A DNA stretch of 64,000 bases from Solirubrobacteraceae bacterium (GTDB lineage: Bacteria > Actinomycetota > Thermoleophilia > Solirubrobacterales > Solirubrobacteraceae). The stretch spans positions 1-64,000 of the forward strand of contig JAEMQS010000009.1 of assembly GCA_016463765.1 (NCBI GenBank). The letters run 5' to 3'. Positions 54,782 through 63,031 of this stretch are shown here, one piece after another. A program made the position numbers and the translations under genes. Numbering within the stretch: the stretch's first letter is position 1; the number at the start of each line of letters is the position of its first letter. A model generated the notes under the pieces. The model saw nothing but the letters and a program-made list of their open reading frames with translations. It was not told the origin of the DNA and did not search any database.

Positions 54782-55486
54782 TCAGCGGCGCGCGGCCACC
54801 GGCACCTTGACCTGTTCCAGCTGCGCCTGCGCACGCAGTGCGAGCGTGAACCGGCAGCCGTTCTGCGTCGCCCGGTCGATGAAGTCGTCGGCCAGATCCC
54901 ACCAGGCCTGAGCTTCGTCGCCGTTCCCAAGGCCGAACTGACGGTCGCCCTCGGCCTCCGCCTCGGCGATCAGCTTGGCGACGCTGGCGCAGTACTCGTC
55001 GTGCTGCTGGTTGCCGGTGGTCGTCGCCTTCAGCGCGACGGCCGTCGACTGGGACGAGGGGACATGGGTCGAGCCGCCGCTGCCCGCACGGCGCTTGGAG
55101 GACTGCGTGCGCTTCCCGCGGGAGGCGGTCAGCCGGTCGAACGTCGTGCGGGCGCCGGCGAGGCCGGGCGCGATCACGTCACCGGGCTGGGAGACCGTCG
55201 GCGGGGCCTGGCCCTGGATGGCCGCCCAGCCGCACCCGGCCTGCTGTGCGCGGAGCAGCACGCTCGAGGCGCGGGCCTTGTAGAAGTCGCGGACCTTCTT
55301 CGGCTCGCGGGGGTCGTTCGCGAGGTCGTTGAAGCGCTTCAGGCGATCGAGCAGGGTCGAGCAGAACTCGCTGTCGCCGGCGGCGGGCCCGGCGCCGGTG
55401 TTGGGGGCGGCGCTGGAGACGGCCGGCGAGACGGCGGTCGCCGCGATGGCGACGGCCAGGACGGTGAGGGCGGTGCGGATGGACAT
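54782..55486 (-). CDS. secreted helical protein, unknown function
   Basis: 234 residues. Signal peptide (TALTVLAVAIAATAVSPAVSSAA) then helical segments with three or four Cys (FCSTLLDRLKRF, GCGWAAIQGQ, YCASVAKLIAEAEAEGD, NGCRFTLALRAQAQL). A Ser/Thr-rich linker lies at about 125-150. AAGGAGTCCGGT gives the ribosome site. It resembles no named family. A TGTC-N8-GACAGAGG element lies 64 nt upstream of its ATG, as at the Calx-beta-like gene. Confidence 0.75.
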   Translation of the reverse strand: MSIRTALTVLAVAIAATAVSPAVSSAAPNTGAGPAAGDSEFCSTLLDRLKRFNDLANDPREPKKVRDFYKARASSVLLRAQQAGCGWAAIQGQAPPTVSQPGDVIAPGLAGARTTFDRLTASRGKRTQSSKRRAGSGGSTHVPSSQSTAVALKATTTGNQQHDEYCASVAKLIAEAEAEGDRQFGLGNGDEAQAWWDLADDFIDRATQNGCRFTLALRAQAQLEQVKVPVAARR

Positions 55487-55549
55487 ACCGGACTCCTTGC
55501 GGGGGGTTGACGTGCACCCCCAAGGACGGCGTCGATCGCGGGCCCATTC

Positions 55550-55573
55550 CCTCTGTCACGAACGCGACAGAGG
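55550..55573. repeat. TGTC-N8-GACAGAGG element, copy 3 (8-bp arms)
   Basis: CCTCTGTC-N8-GACAGAGG, a perfect 8-bp inverted repeat. It has the same inner spacing as copies 1 and 2 and is the best-conserved of the three. Confidence 0.6.
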
Positions 55574-55580
55574 CCGCCCG

Positions 55581-56801
55581 TCAGGAGCGTCCGAAGCGCA
55601 ACCGCCGGCGCAGGCGCCACCAGCGCCCCGCGACGATCGCGTCCAGGACACCGGAGCGGTGCTCGAGGTAGGCGAGGCGGTCGTCGCGTGCGCGCAGCTC
55701 GCGCTCCCGTTCGTCGCGCCCGATCTCCGCGGCGATGCGCGCGTGCCTCTCCGCGGCGTACGCGGTGTGGACGCGATGGAGCTCCAGGTCGCGCGCGGCG
55801 ACGTCAGCGCGCAGCCCATCAGCCGCCTCGTCGACCCGGCCCAGCTCCTGGACACACGCGTCCTTGAAGGCGAGATCGCGCAGCAGGGCCCGGTGCTCGC
55901 GCTCCGATGCGGGCACCACGGGAAGCGCGGCGCGCGGCGCGGGTGCAGGCGGCGACGCCAGCACCTGCTCCGCGCGCCGGCGGGTGGCCTCCGCCGCGCG
56001 GGCCAGCGCCTCGGGGTCGTCGGCGAAGGGCTCCTGGGCGCGCAGGTCGTGCTCCCAGGTCGCGAGGAATCGCGCGCGGTTGCGCTGCCAGGCCACACGT
56101 CGCACCGCCGCCGATGCGCTGCCGCCGCGGGCGTGACGGACCACCGACCGTGGCGCGCAGAGCACGACGTAGCCGGCGGCCCGCACGCGCATCGCCAGGT
56201 CGACGTCGACGAACTGCCCGGGGTGGAGCTCGTCGTCGAGACCGCCGATCGCTCGCCAGACGTCGGCGCGCACCATCACCGACGCGCTGGCGCAATAGTC
56301 CACGGGGCGCGTGACGTCGAAGGTCTCGGGTGGCGGGGGAGGACCCGACCATGGCGGTTGCGTGCGGCCGTCGCGCCAGAGCACGTAGCCCGCGCCCTGC
56401 ACCGCGCCGTCGCCGGCGTGCAGGAGCAGACTCCCGGCCGCGCCGGCGCGAGGCTCGGCGTCGAGCGTGTCCGCAAGGGCCTGGATCGCACCCGGTTCGA
56501 CGACCGCGTCGTCGTGCAGGACGTGGAGGTACCGCCCACGCGCCTGCGCCGCACCCAGGTTGACTCCGCCGGCGAACCCGAGAGGGACGCCCGACACCAC
56601 GAGCTCCACGCCGCCGACGCCTGCGCGGACCGCGTCGGCGAACTCCGGAGCCGCCCCGTTGGCGACGACGACGACCTCGAGGTCGACGCGTTCGGTCTCG
56701 GCTGCCACCGCCGCGAGGCAGGCGAGCAGGCGCTCCGGGTCCTTCGCGCTGACCACGACCACGGTGACGCGGGGCGCCGAGCTGGCAGAGAAACGGAGCA
56801 T
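55581..56801 (-). CDS. family 2 glycosyltransferase with a C-terminal helical tail
   Basis: 406 residues from ATG 56801. The GT-A fold opens with VTVVVVSAKDPERLLACLAAV, and YLHVLHDDAVVEPGAIQALAD supplies the DDA metal/nucleotide motif. VDYCASASVMVRADVWRAIGGLDDELHPGQFVDVDLAMRVRAAGY is the acceptor/base region. Residues about 265-395 form a long charged coiled-coil-like tail (LRADVAARDLELHRVHTAYAAERHARIAAEIGRDERERELRARD). The role is probably in cell-surface glycan synthesis. It is divergent from the cupin epimerase-like gene, 19 nt away. Confidence 0.9.
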   Translation of the reverse strand: MLRFSASSAPRVTVVVVSAKDPERLLACLAAVAAETERVDLEVVVVANGAAPEFADAVRAGVGGVELVVSGVPLGFAGGVNLGAAQARGRYLHVLHDDAVVEPGAIQALADTLDAEPRAGAAGSLLLHAGDGAVQGAGYVLWRDGRTQPPWSGPPPPPETFDVTRPVDYCASASVMVRADVWRAIGGLDDELHPGQFVDVDLAMRVRAAGYVVLCAPRSVVRHARGGSASAAVRRVAWQRNRARFLATWEHDLRAQEPFADDPEALARAAEATRRRAEQVLASPPAPAPRAALPVVPASEREHRALLRDLAFKDACVQELGRVDEAADGLRADVAARDLELHRVHTAYAAERHARIAAEIGRDERERELRARDDRLAYLEHRSGVLDAIVAGRWWRLRRRLRFGRS

Positions 56802-56806
56802 CGTCC

Positions 56807-56812
56807 TAGGAT
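56807..56812 (+). promoter_or_regulatory. -10 element TAGGAT, leaderless promoter
   Basis: TAGGAT ends 8 nt before ATG 56821. Confidence 0.5.
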
Positions 56813-56820
56813 CGCCGACC

Positions 56821-57345
56821 ATGACGGAGATACGCAGGGACGTGCAGACCGTCGACGCGCACGGACGCCGGCTCGCGCCGCTGCCCGACGGGGTGGTGCT
56901 GCGCGACCTGATCACGCACACCGACGAGCGGGGGACGGTCTGCGAGCTGTACGACCCGCGGTGGGGCGTCGACCCGTCGGATCTCGTGTTCGCCTACATG
57001 TTCACGATTCGCCCCGGGCAGGCGAAGGGGTGGGGGATGCATCGCGAGCACGAGGACCGGTACGCCTTCCTCGACGGTGAGCTGGAGCTCGTCCTCTACG
57101 ACGCGCGGGAGGACTCGCCGACCGTGGGCCTGGAGTCCCGGATCTTCTTGACCGCGCTGCACCGCAAGCTGCTCATCATCCCGCGCGGGGTCTGGCATGC
57201 CGAGCGCAATCCCGGCCTCGTCGACACGCGGGTCGTGAACTTCCCGACGATCCAGTACGACCATACGAACCCCGACAAGTACCGGCTTCCCCTGGATACC
57301 GACGAGCTGCCGGTGACCCTCGGACCGGGCTGGGTCGGCTGGTAG
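56821..57345 (+). CDS. dTDP-4-dehydrorhamnose 3,5-epimerase (RmlC)-like cupin
   Basis: 174 residues. A cupin-type beta-barrel with the RmlC-like blocks VLRDLITHTDERGTVCELYD, FTIRPGQAKGWGMHREHEDRYAFLDGELELVLYDARE and LIIPRGVWHAERNPG. The His in MHREHE and the KxYR-like end (PDKYRLPL) match the sugar epimerase family. RmlC acts on dTDP-4-keto-6-deoxyglucose; the nucleotide-sugar partner is not certain here. It lies beside a glycosyltransferase gene and was likely kept with it for cell-surface sugar synthesis. Confidence 0.85.
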   Translation: MTEIRRDVQTVDAHGRRLAPLPDGVVLRDLITHTDERGTVCELYDPRWGVDPSDLVFAYMFTIRPGQAKGWGMHREHEDRYAFLDGELELVLYDAREDSPTVGLESRIFLTALHRKLLIIPRGVWHAERNPGLVDTRVVNFPTIQYDHTNPDKYRLPLDTDELPVTLGPGWVGW

Positions 57346-57348
57346 GGC

Positions 57349-58503
57349 TCAGCCGCCCGACACGACCTCGAACCGCATGCCGGCGCGGACCAGTCGCTCG
57401 CGCAACGTCGCGCCCATCGCCGTCGCGGTCGTCACCTGACCGGCCGTCGGCGTCAGCTCGTCGAGCGCCAGGCAGAGCGCCGACTCGGCCAGCATCTTCG
57501 CCGTCTCGCCGTAGCCGGGGTCCCCGCCGGAGACCTTGGTGACGACGTTCTTGCCGCCGCCCTCGCCATGGAAGGTCACGGTGAACCAGGCCTTGGCGCG
57601 CTGCGCCTCGGACGGGCCGGTCCCGGGGGGACGCATCTCGACGAGCTTGCGGCGCAGCGGCGGGATCTGCGAGGCCGCGACGAGCGCCGCGATTCCGGCG
57701 ACCCCGCCCACCACCATCAGCGGGTTCTTCACGGCGGCGTAGTGGCCGTAGGTGAAGTCCGGGCCGTAGCGCTCGAGCGAGGCGGCCGAGCGCAGGACGA
57801 TCTGCGGGTCGATCGTCGGCATCGGCACGACGAACTTGCCCAGGGCCTTGTCGTAGCCCGGCTTGGTCTCGCCGTGGACCTTGCGGCCCGACGGCCGGCC
57901 CTCGCGCTCCTTGCGCTGGCGGGCGGCCGCGAAGGTCTGCCGGGCACGGGCCATCGCCGTGGTGGCCGAGTCGAAGGTGCCGCCCGAGAACAGGCCGCCC
58001 GCGGCGACGAACCCGCGCACGCGCAGCGGGACGCCCTCGGGAAGCTGCTCGACGCAGAACTGCGCACCGAGGTCGTGCGGGATCGAGTCGAAGCCGCACG
58101 CGTGGACCAGCCGGGCGCCCGATGCCACGGCGGTCTCGTGGTGGCGCAGGTACATGGTGTCGACGAACTCCGGCTCGCCGGTGAGGTCGACGTAGTCCGT
58201 GCCGGCGGCGGCGCACGCGGCGACCAGCGGCTCGCCGTAGCGGATGTAGGGACCGACGGTGGTCGCGACGACCTTCGTGGACTCCGCGACGCGGGCGAGG
58301 CTCGCCGGATCGCCGGCGTCGGCCACGAGCGTGGCGACGTCGCCGCCGAGCCGAGCGCGCACCGCTTCGAGCTTCTCGGGGCTGCGTCCGGCGATCGCCC
58401 ACCGGGTGCCCGCCGGGGCGTGCGCGGCCAGGTACTCGGCGGTCAGGCCGCCGGTGAACCCGGTGGCGCCGAAGAGGACGACGTCGTACTCGCGGTCGGT
58501 CAT
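57349..58503 (-). CDS. saccharopine dehydrogenase-like / trans-acting enoyl reductase family protein
   Basis: 384 residues from ATG 58503. N-terminal Rossmann fold (VVLFGATGFTGGLTAEYL, then VVATTVGPYIRYGEPLVAACAAAGTDYVDLTGE) and the diagnostic HHETAVASGARLVHACGFDSIPHDLGA. A hydrophobic segment (VVGGVAGIAALVAAS) lies near residue 275. Mycobacterial relatives such as Rv2953 reduce acyl intermediates of phthiocerol lipid synthesis (established). By analogy this one acts on a lipid or fatty-acyl chain; its partner synthase is not in the window. Confidence 0.9.
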   Translation of the reverse strand: MTDREYDVVLFGATGFTGGLTAEYLAAHAPAGTRWAIAGRSPEKLEAVRARLGGDVATLVADAGDPASLARVAESTKVVATTVGPYIRYGEPLVAACAAAGTDYVDLTGEPEFVDTMYLRHHETAVASGARLVHACGFDSIPHDLGAQFCVEQLPEGVPLRVRGFVAAGGLFSGGTFDSATTAMARARQTFAAARQRKEREGRPSGRKVHGETKPGYDKALGKFVVPMPTIDPQIVLRSAASLERYGPDFTYGHYAAVKNPLMVVGGVAGIAALVAASQIPPLRRKLVEMRPPGTGPSEAQRAKAWFTVTFHGEGGGKNVVTKVSGGDPGYGETAKMLAESALCLALDELTPTAGQVTTATAMGATLRERLVRAGMRFEVVSGG

Positions 58504-58509
58504 CCGCGC

Positions 58510-58515
58510 AGCATA
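58510..58515 (-). promoter_or_regulatory. -10 element TATGCT, leaderless promoter
   Basis: TATGCT ends 6 nt before ATG 58503. Confidence 0.5.
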
Positions 58516-58574
58516 CGTCGGCACCGGTGGGTGTTGCGACCGCAACTCCTGCGTGCGCCGAGCGTCCACTGGGC

Positions 58575-60152
58575 ATGGGTGTGTCCATGAGGATCACCGG
58601 GGTCGCCGTGGGTGTCGTCCTGCTCGCAGCCGCCCCGGCCGCGGGTGCGCCGAAACCGCGCCTGGGTGAGCCCCGGGTCGTGTCGGTGTTCGAGGGCCAG
58701 GCGCGCGTCCTCGAGTCGGCGTCGGACGCGACCCACCGCGCGGTGGTCGTCGCCGAGCGGACCTCCGGTGGCGCGCTACGACACGTCGTGGTCTTCCGCG
58801 CAACCGACGGCCGGTACCGCCGGTTCGAGCTGCCGCCGCCCCGTGACCCCATCCAGCAGGTCCGGTTGGCGCTCCTCGAAGGTGGTGACGGGTTTGCGGC
58901 GTGGGATGACGGCGATCGCATCGCCGTGCAGCGGTGGCGCGCCGACGGTCGGGTCGACCGGCCGTTCGCCGCGCTGGAGAACGTGCGTCCGGTCCTCGTC
59001 GCCGACCCCGAGGCTCCGAACTGGGGCCTGGGCTCGGACGGCAGCGGCACCGTCGCCATCGTCGCGCTGCGTGCAGAACGGCGCGGGCGCGTGAGCGTGC
59101 AGGCGGCGGTCCGCGACCCCGCGGTCGCCGACGGCTTCGCTGCGGCCCAGGCCGTCGCCACGCTGCCGGTCACAGACGTCGCGGTCCGCGCGCCGGTCGT
59201 CGAAGCTGGTGGCGCGATCACCGTGCAGTGGCGTGGTGGCGCGGCGCAGCGCCCGGCGATGGGTGCGCCCTTCACCTCTCCGGTGGCGTCGACCTGGCAG
59301 GAGGACCCCGGCCACGAGCCGGTCGGAGACGACGCCGTCGTGGTCGACGACCTGTCCGCCGAGACGATGCGCCGCCTGCCGCGCGGGACGCGACGCGTGA
59401 CCCTGGTCGGCGCCGAGGCGACGGGCGGGCCGATCGCCATCGGCCCCGCGCTGCGCAACCGGTGCCGGATGGGCGCAGCGGGGTGCGCGGAGCCGCACCG
59501 CTTCGTCTGGCCCAACGGCTCCCAGCGGCTGGCAATCCTGATCTCCTCGCCGGCGCCCGCGCAGTCCTGGCAGTGGCACGTCGCGCAGGTCGGCGCCGAC
59601 GGGAGCTTTATCCGCCCGCGGCTCGTGAGCGTCAATCCCTGGCTCGCGCCGCTGTGGGGCGGCACGCCGGGCCGCGTGGACTTCGCCGGCGTCGACACCG
59701 ACGGGGCGCCCGGCGCGCAGCTGCCCGGCGGGCGGATGTTCGTCATCCCGTACGGCACGGGGCCGGCGATCGCGGACCGCCGCGCGCCGCGCGTGACCTT
59801 CGGCGAACGCTCGGAGCCGGGGACGCGCGCCGTCCAGCTGCCGGTGTGGTGCGACGAGACGTGCTCGCTGCGCGTGCGGGTCCGGGTCGAGCGGCCGGGC
59901 CGCCCGCCCAGCCGCTGGCAGCCCGCGGCGGCCCTCGATCCGGAGGGGTCATACGCCGTGCGGATGGAGGCGTTCCAGACGGCGTCGATCCGGGTGCGGA
60001 CCCGTCCGGGGCTCGGGACCCGGCTGCGCCTGCGCGTCCTGGCTCGCGACCGCGTCGGGCGGACCCGCACCGTCCGGACGGTGTTCCGCACCGTCGCAGG
60101 ACCCGACGGCGCGGTCCAGTGGTGCCGGGCCGGCGCCCGGTCGTGCCGCTGA
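58575..60152 (+). CDS. large exported protein, unknown function
   Basis: 525 residues. Signal peptide (ITGVAVGVVLLAAAPAAGA). The mature chain is rich in beta-strand-like repeats (VVSVFEGQARVLESASDATHRAVVVAERTSGG; VPxxVAxxxx-type strands) that suggest a beta-propeller or related fold, with a C-terminal Ig-like end (LRVRVRVERPGRPPSRWQPAAALDPEGSYAVRMEAF). No catalytic motif recognised. ATG 58575 is preferred; a second ATG follows four codons later. It ends 0 nt from the convergent GroES-like gene: their two stop codons form TGATCA. Confidence 0.7.
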   Translation: MGVSMRITGVAVGVVLLAAAPAAGAPKPRLGEPRVVSVFEGQARVLESASDATHRAVVVAERTSGGALRHVVVFRATDGRYRRFELPPPRDPIQQVRLALLEGGDGFAAWDDGDRIAVQRWRADGRVDRPFAALENVRPVLVADPEAPNWGLGSDGSGTVAIVALRAERRGRVSVQAAVRDPAVADGFAAAQAVATLPVTDVAVRAPVVEAGGAITVQWRGGAAQRPAMGAPFTSPVASTWQEDPGHEPVGDDAVVVDDLSAETMRRLPRGTRRVTLVGAEATGGPIAIGPALRNRCRMGAAGCAEPHRFVWPNGSQRLAILISSPAPAQSWQWHVAQVGADGSFIRPRLVSVNPWLAPLWGGTPGRVDFAGVDTDGAPGAQLPGGRMFVIPYGTGPAIADRRAPRVTFGERSEPGTRAVQLPVWCDETCSLRVRVRVERPGRPPSRWQPAAALDPEGSYAVRMEAFQTASIRVRTRPGLGTRLRLRVLARDRVGRTRTVRTVFRTVAGPDGAVQWCRAGARSCR

Positions 60153-60536
60153 TCAGCGCGAGGAGACGCGCCCGCACACCGGGCACTGCTCGCCGTCGGT
60201 GCCGCCGCGGCCGAGGCACACCGGGCAGTCCTCGGCGTTCTCGAGGACGCCGAGGATCTCCGTGACGCCGAGGACGAGCAGCCGCTCCTCGTCGACGTCG
60301 ACCCAGACCCCGGCGCTCGCCGGGAACACGATGTGGTCACCGGGGCTGACGGGCATCTTCACGCCCGCAGCTCCCCACCAGTCCAGGCCCGGGCCGACTG
60401 CGAGGACGATCCCGTGGTGCGGCGGCGGCTCCCGCGAGCCCGGGGGGACGAGCAGCCCGGACTGCCGCACGCGGTCGGGCTCGAGCTCCTTGATGATCAC
60501 GCGATCGAAGAGCGGGCGGAGGTTGCGGCGGGACAC
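60153..60536 (-). CDS. GroES (Cpn10)-like protein with a C-terminal Cys knuckle
   Basis: 127 residues from GTG 60536. The first 100 residues match Cpn10 (NLRPLFDRVIIKELEPD, GIVLAVGPGLDWWG, VSPGDHIVFPASAGVWVDVDEERLLVLGVTEILGVLE), with a GLLVP hydrophobic patch where the mobile loop of GroES contacts GroEL. The tail adds CPVC-x9-CPVC, a zinc-knuckle-like pair similar to the DnaJ cysteine repeats. It is not beside groEL. Possibly a chaperonin cofactor variant or a redox- or zinc-sensing form. Confidence 0.85.
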   Translation of the reverse strand: MSRRNLRPLFDRVIIKELEPDRVRQSGLLVPPGSREPPPHHGIVLAVGPGLDWWGAAGVKMPVSPGDHIVFPASAGVWVDVDEERLLVLGVTEILGVLENAEDCPVCLGRGGTDGEQCPVCGRVSSR

Positions 60537-60542
60537 ACCCTC

Positions 60543-60548
60543 ACGGTA
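60543..60548 (-). promoter_or_regulatory. -10 element TACCGT, leaderless promoter of the GroES-like gene
   Basis: TACCGT ends 6 nt before GTG 60536. The divergent hexamer TAGACT (60572-60577) is 23 nt away. Confidence 0.5.
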
Positions 60549-60571
60549 CGGCGCGCGGCGGCGGGCGTGCG

Positions 60572-60577
60572 TAGACT
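60572..60577 (+). promoter_or_regulatory. -10 element TAGACT, leaderless promoter of the hemolysin III gene
   Basis: TAGACT ends 6 nt before ATG 60584. Confidence 0.5.
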
Positions 60578-60583
60578 GCAGGT

Positions 60584-61255
60584 ATGGCCGCCGATCCACA
60601 AGGGATCGCCACAGAGCTGAAGCCGAAGCTTCGCGGCGTCTCGCATCAATGGGCGTTCCTGGTGTCGCTGATCGCCGGCGCCGGGCTGATCATCGCCGCG
60701 CCGCACGCGAAGGCCACGGTGGCCGCCGCGATCTACGCGGTGACCCTCTCCGGCCTGCTCGGCGTCAGCGCGGTGTACCACCGGGTCAACTGGAGCACCC
60801 TGTCGAAGCGGCTGTGGATGCGCCGTCTCGACCACGCGATGATCTTCATGCTCATCGCCGGGACGTACACGCCGTTCGCCCTCCTCGTCCTCGAGGGGCC
60901 GCTGGCGATCGTCATCCTCGTCGTGGTCTGGGTCGGCGCGGCCGCCGGCGCGATCTCGCAGCTCGTCTGGATCCACGCGCCCAAGTGGGTCATGAGCACC
61001 TGCGGCATCGCACTCGGCTGGGTGGCCATCGCGGCGATCCCGCAGATGGCCGACCGGCTCGGCCTCACCGCGATCGTGCTCCTGACCGCAGGCGGCGCGC
61101 TCTACACGCTCGGGGGCATCGTCTACGCGACGAAGAAGCCCGATCCGGCGCCGAAGATCTTCGGCTACCACGAGATCTTCCATGCCCTCGTGATCGCCGC
61201 GGCGGCGCTGCAGTTCGCCGTCGTCGCCGCGTGGGCGCTTCCCTCGGCTGCGTAG
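60584..61255 (+). CDS. hemolysin III / PAQR family membrane protein (TrhA-like)
   Basis: 223 residues with about seven membrane helices. Family signatures are present: LKPKLRGVSHQWAF at the N-terminus, VSAVYHRVNWSTLSKRLWMRRLDHAMIFMLIAGTYTPFALLVL and the C-terminal FGYHEIFHALVIAAAALQF. The His/Asp positions correspond to the zinc-binding site of PAQR proteins. In Escherichia coli TrhA helps membrane energy homeostasis; in Bacillus the family is called hemolysin III. Confidence 0.95.
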   Translation: MAADPQGIATELKPKLRGVSHQWAFLVSLIAGAGLIIAAPHAKATVAAAIYAVTLSGLLGVSAVYHRVNWSTLSKRLWMRRLDHAMIFMLIAGTYTPFALLVLEGPLAIVILVVVWVGAAAGAISQLVWIHAPKWVMSTCGIALGWVAIAAIPQMADRLGLTAIVLLTAGGALYTLGGIVYATKKPDPAPKIFGYHEIFHALVIAAAALQFAVVAAWALPSAA

Positions 61256-61275
61256 ACGCGCCCGGTGGCCGCACC

Positions 61276-61281
61276 TATCAT
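61276..61281 (+). promoter_or_regulatory. -10 element TATCAT, leaderless promoter of the KASIII gene
   Basis: TATCAT ends 7 nt before ATG 61289. Confidence 0.55.
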
Positions 61282-61288
61282 CCCTGCA

Positions 61289-62293
61289 ATGGGTGGGGAT
61301 AACGGAAACGCGGTCGCGCTCGAGCGGCCCGCGCTGCGGCCGAGGCCGCGCGAACGCAGGGGCGTCCGGCTCGTGGGGGTTGCGGGACGGCTTCCGGACA
61401 AGGTGCTGACGAACGACGAGCTCGGCGTCCAGCTGGGTGTCGACGCGCACTGGATCCACAAGCGCACGCTCGTGGAGGAGCGCCGTTACGCGGACGGGAT
61501 GACCAACGCGGAGCTGGCGACCGACGCGGGACGCCGGGTGCTGGAGAAGACGGGGATCGACCCGAAGGACATCGACCTCGTCGTCGTCGCGACGGACACG
61601 CCCGACGACTACCTGCCGCCGACCGCGCCGCTCGTGGCCCGCGATCTCGAGGCGACGAACGCCGGCGCGTTCGACATCCACGCCGCGTGCACCGGCTGGC
61701 TCTACGGCCTGGACATGGGCAGCGGGCTCATCGAGAGCCGCCGCGCCGACACGATCCTGCTCATCGGCTGCCAGGTCATCAGCCCGTACCTCGACCCGAC
61801 CGACCGCATGACGGTGCCTGTCATGGCCGACGGCGCGGGCGCGGGGATCATCACCGCGGTCGAGGGCGACGGGTACGTGCAGACGGTGGTGCGGGGCGCC
61901 GACGCGTCGTACGCCCACCTGGTCCGCGCGGGCAAGGACCGCATCTTCCGCATGGAGGGCATGGAGACCTTCAAGCAGGCGATCGACGCGCTCGTCGACA
62001 CGTCCCACGAGGTCGTCGACATGTGCGGCATCACCATCGACGACGTCGATCTGTTCTGTTACCACCAGGCCAACGGGCGCATCCTGCGCCGCGTGGTCCG
62101 GTCGCTCGATCTGCCGCAGGAGAAGGTCATCGAGGCCATCCGGCTCGTGGGCAACACGGGGCCAGCGTCGATTCCGCTGGCGCTGGAACGCGCGGAGGCG
62201 GAGGGGCGGCTCGAGCCCGGGCAGCGGATCCTGCTGGGGACGGTCGGTGCGGGCGCGCTGTGGGCGTCGACGCTGATCGAATGGACTGGTTAG
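61289..62293 (+). CDS. beta-ketoacyl-ACP synthase III (FabH-like)
   Basis: 334 residues from ATG 61289. Thiolase fold with the KASIII triad: Cys134 (HAACTGW), His259 (FCYHQANGRIL) and Asn289 (LVGNTGPASIPL). It condenses an acyl-CoA starter with malonyl-ACP. It is not beside fatty-acid synthase genes, so it may serve a dedicated product. It converges on cobS with no gap (TAG directly followed by the reverse TAA). Confidence 0.9.
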   Translation: MGGDNGNAVALERPALRPRPRERRGVRLVGVAGRLPDKVLTNDELGVQLGVDAHWIHKRTLVEERRYADGMTNAELATDAGRRVLEKTGIDPKDIDLVVVATDTPDDYLPPTAPLVARDLEATNAGAFDIHAACTGWLYGLDMGSGLIESRRADTILLIGCQVISPYLDPTDRMTVPVMADGAGAGIITAVEGDGYVQTVVRGADASYAHLVRAGKDRIFRMEGMETFKQAIDALVDTSHEVVDMCGITIDDVDLFCYHQANGRILRRVVRSLDLPQEKVIEAIRLVGNTGPASIPLALERAEAEGRLEPGQRILLGTVGAGALWASTLIEWTG

Positions 62294-63031
62294 TTAGAGC
62301 AGCAGTGCGGCCGCGCTGCCGTACACGCTGAGCTCGACGAGCTTGTTCACCGCGCCGTAGCTGTCTCCGGTCACGCCGCCGAGCACCCGGGCGAGGCCCA
62401 GGCCGGCGGCGAGCAGCACCGCGACGGCGACGGCGAGCGTGATCGCGCCGTCGGCCGGGCCCAGCGCCACCCCGAGGACCGCCAGGGTGAAGATCGTTCC
62501 GATCGCCAGACCCGGTCCGCTGGCGCGCACCAGGGACCCCGACCCGTCGGCGCGCGCGGGATCCGCCAGCCGCGAGTGGGGCAGGACCGACCAGCGTCCG
62601 AGCACGTGCGCGCAGATCACGGTGGCGAGGAACGCGTCGCCGTCGAGCGGGGTCAGACAGGCGTAGGCGAAGAGCAGCGGTAGCGCGACGGCGAGCGCCC
62701 CGTACGTCCCGACCCGCGAGTCGCGCAGGATCTCGAGCTTGCGCTCCCGGTCGACGTGCGCCCCGACCCCGTCGGCGATGTCCGCCAGCCCGTCCTCGTG
62801 GAAGGCGCCCGTCAGGAAGATGCCGGCGACCAGCGCGAGCACCGTCGCCGGACCGGCGGGCAGCGCGAGGTCGGCCAGCAGCCGCACCCCACCGACCGTC
62901 GCGCCGACGAGCAGCCCCACCACCGGGAACCAGACGGCGGCGCGGTTCATCGCCCGCGCATCGAGCATGCGGCCGTCGTCGACCGGGATCCGGGTCAGGA
63001 ACGAGACCGCGACCCGCGCGTCGGCGAGCAT
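62294..63031 (-). CDS. cobS: adenosylcobinamide-GDP ribazoletransferase (cobalamin synthase)
   Basis: 245 residues from ATG 63031. Polytopic membrane enzyme with the signature FHEDGLADIADG (78-89, the HxDGLAD metal site) and GDSYGAVNKLVELSVY near the C-terminus. It joins adenosylcobinamide-GDP to alpha-ribazole as the last step of B12 nucleotide-loop assembly. The ATG overlaps the stop of cobT (ATGA), the usual coupled pair. Confidence 0.95.
   Translation of the reverse strand: MLADARVAVSFLTRIPVDDGRMLDARAMNRAAVWFPVVGLLVGATVGGVRLLADLALPAGPATVLALVAGIFLTGAFHEDGLADIADGVGAHVDRERKLEILRDSRVGTYGALAVALPLLFAYACLTPLDGDAFLATVICAHVLGRWSVLPHSRLADPARADGSGSLVRASGPGLAIGTIFTLAVLGVALGPADGAITLAVAVAVLLAAGLGLARVLGGVTGDSYGAVNKLVELSVYGSAAALLL

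Noticed and set aside
57176-60340. A 1,054-residue minus-strand frame
   Set aside because: Low-complexity Arg/Ser/Thr shadow of the exported-protein gene and the enoyl reductase gene, with no domains of its own.
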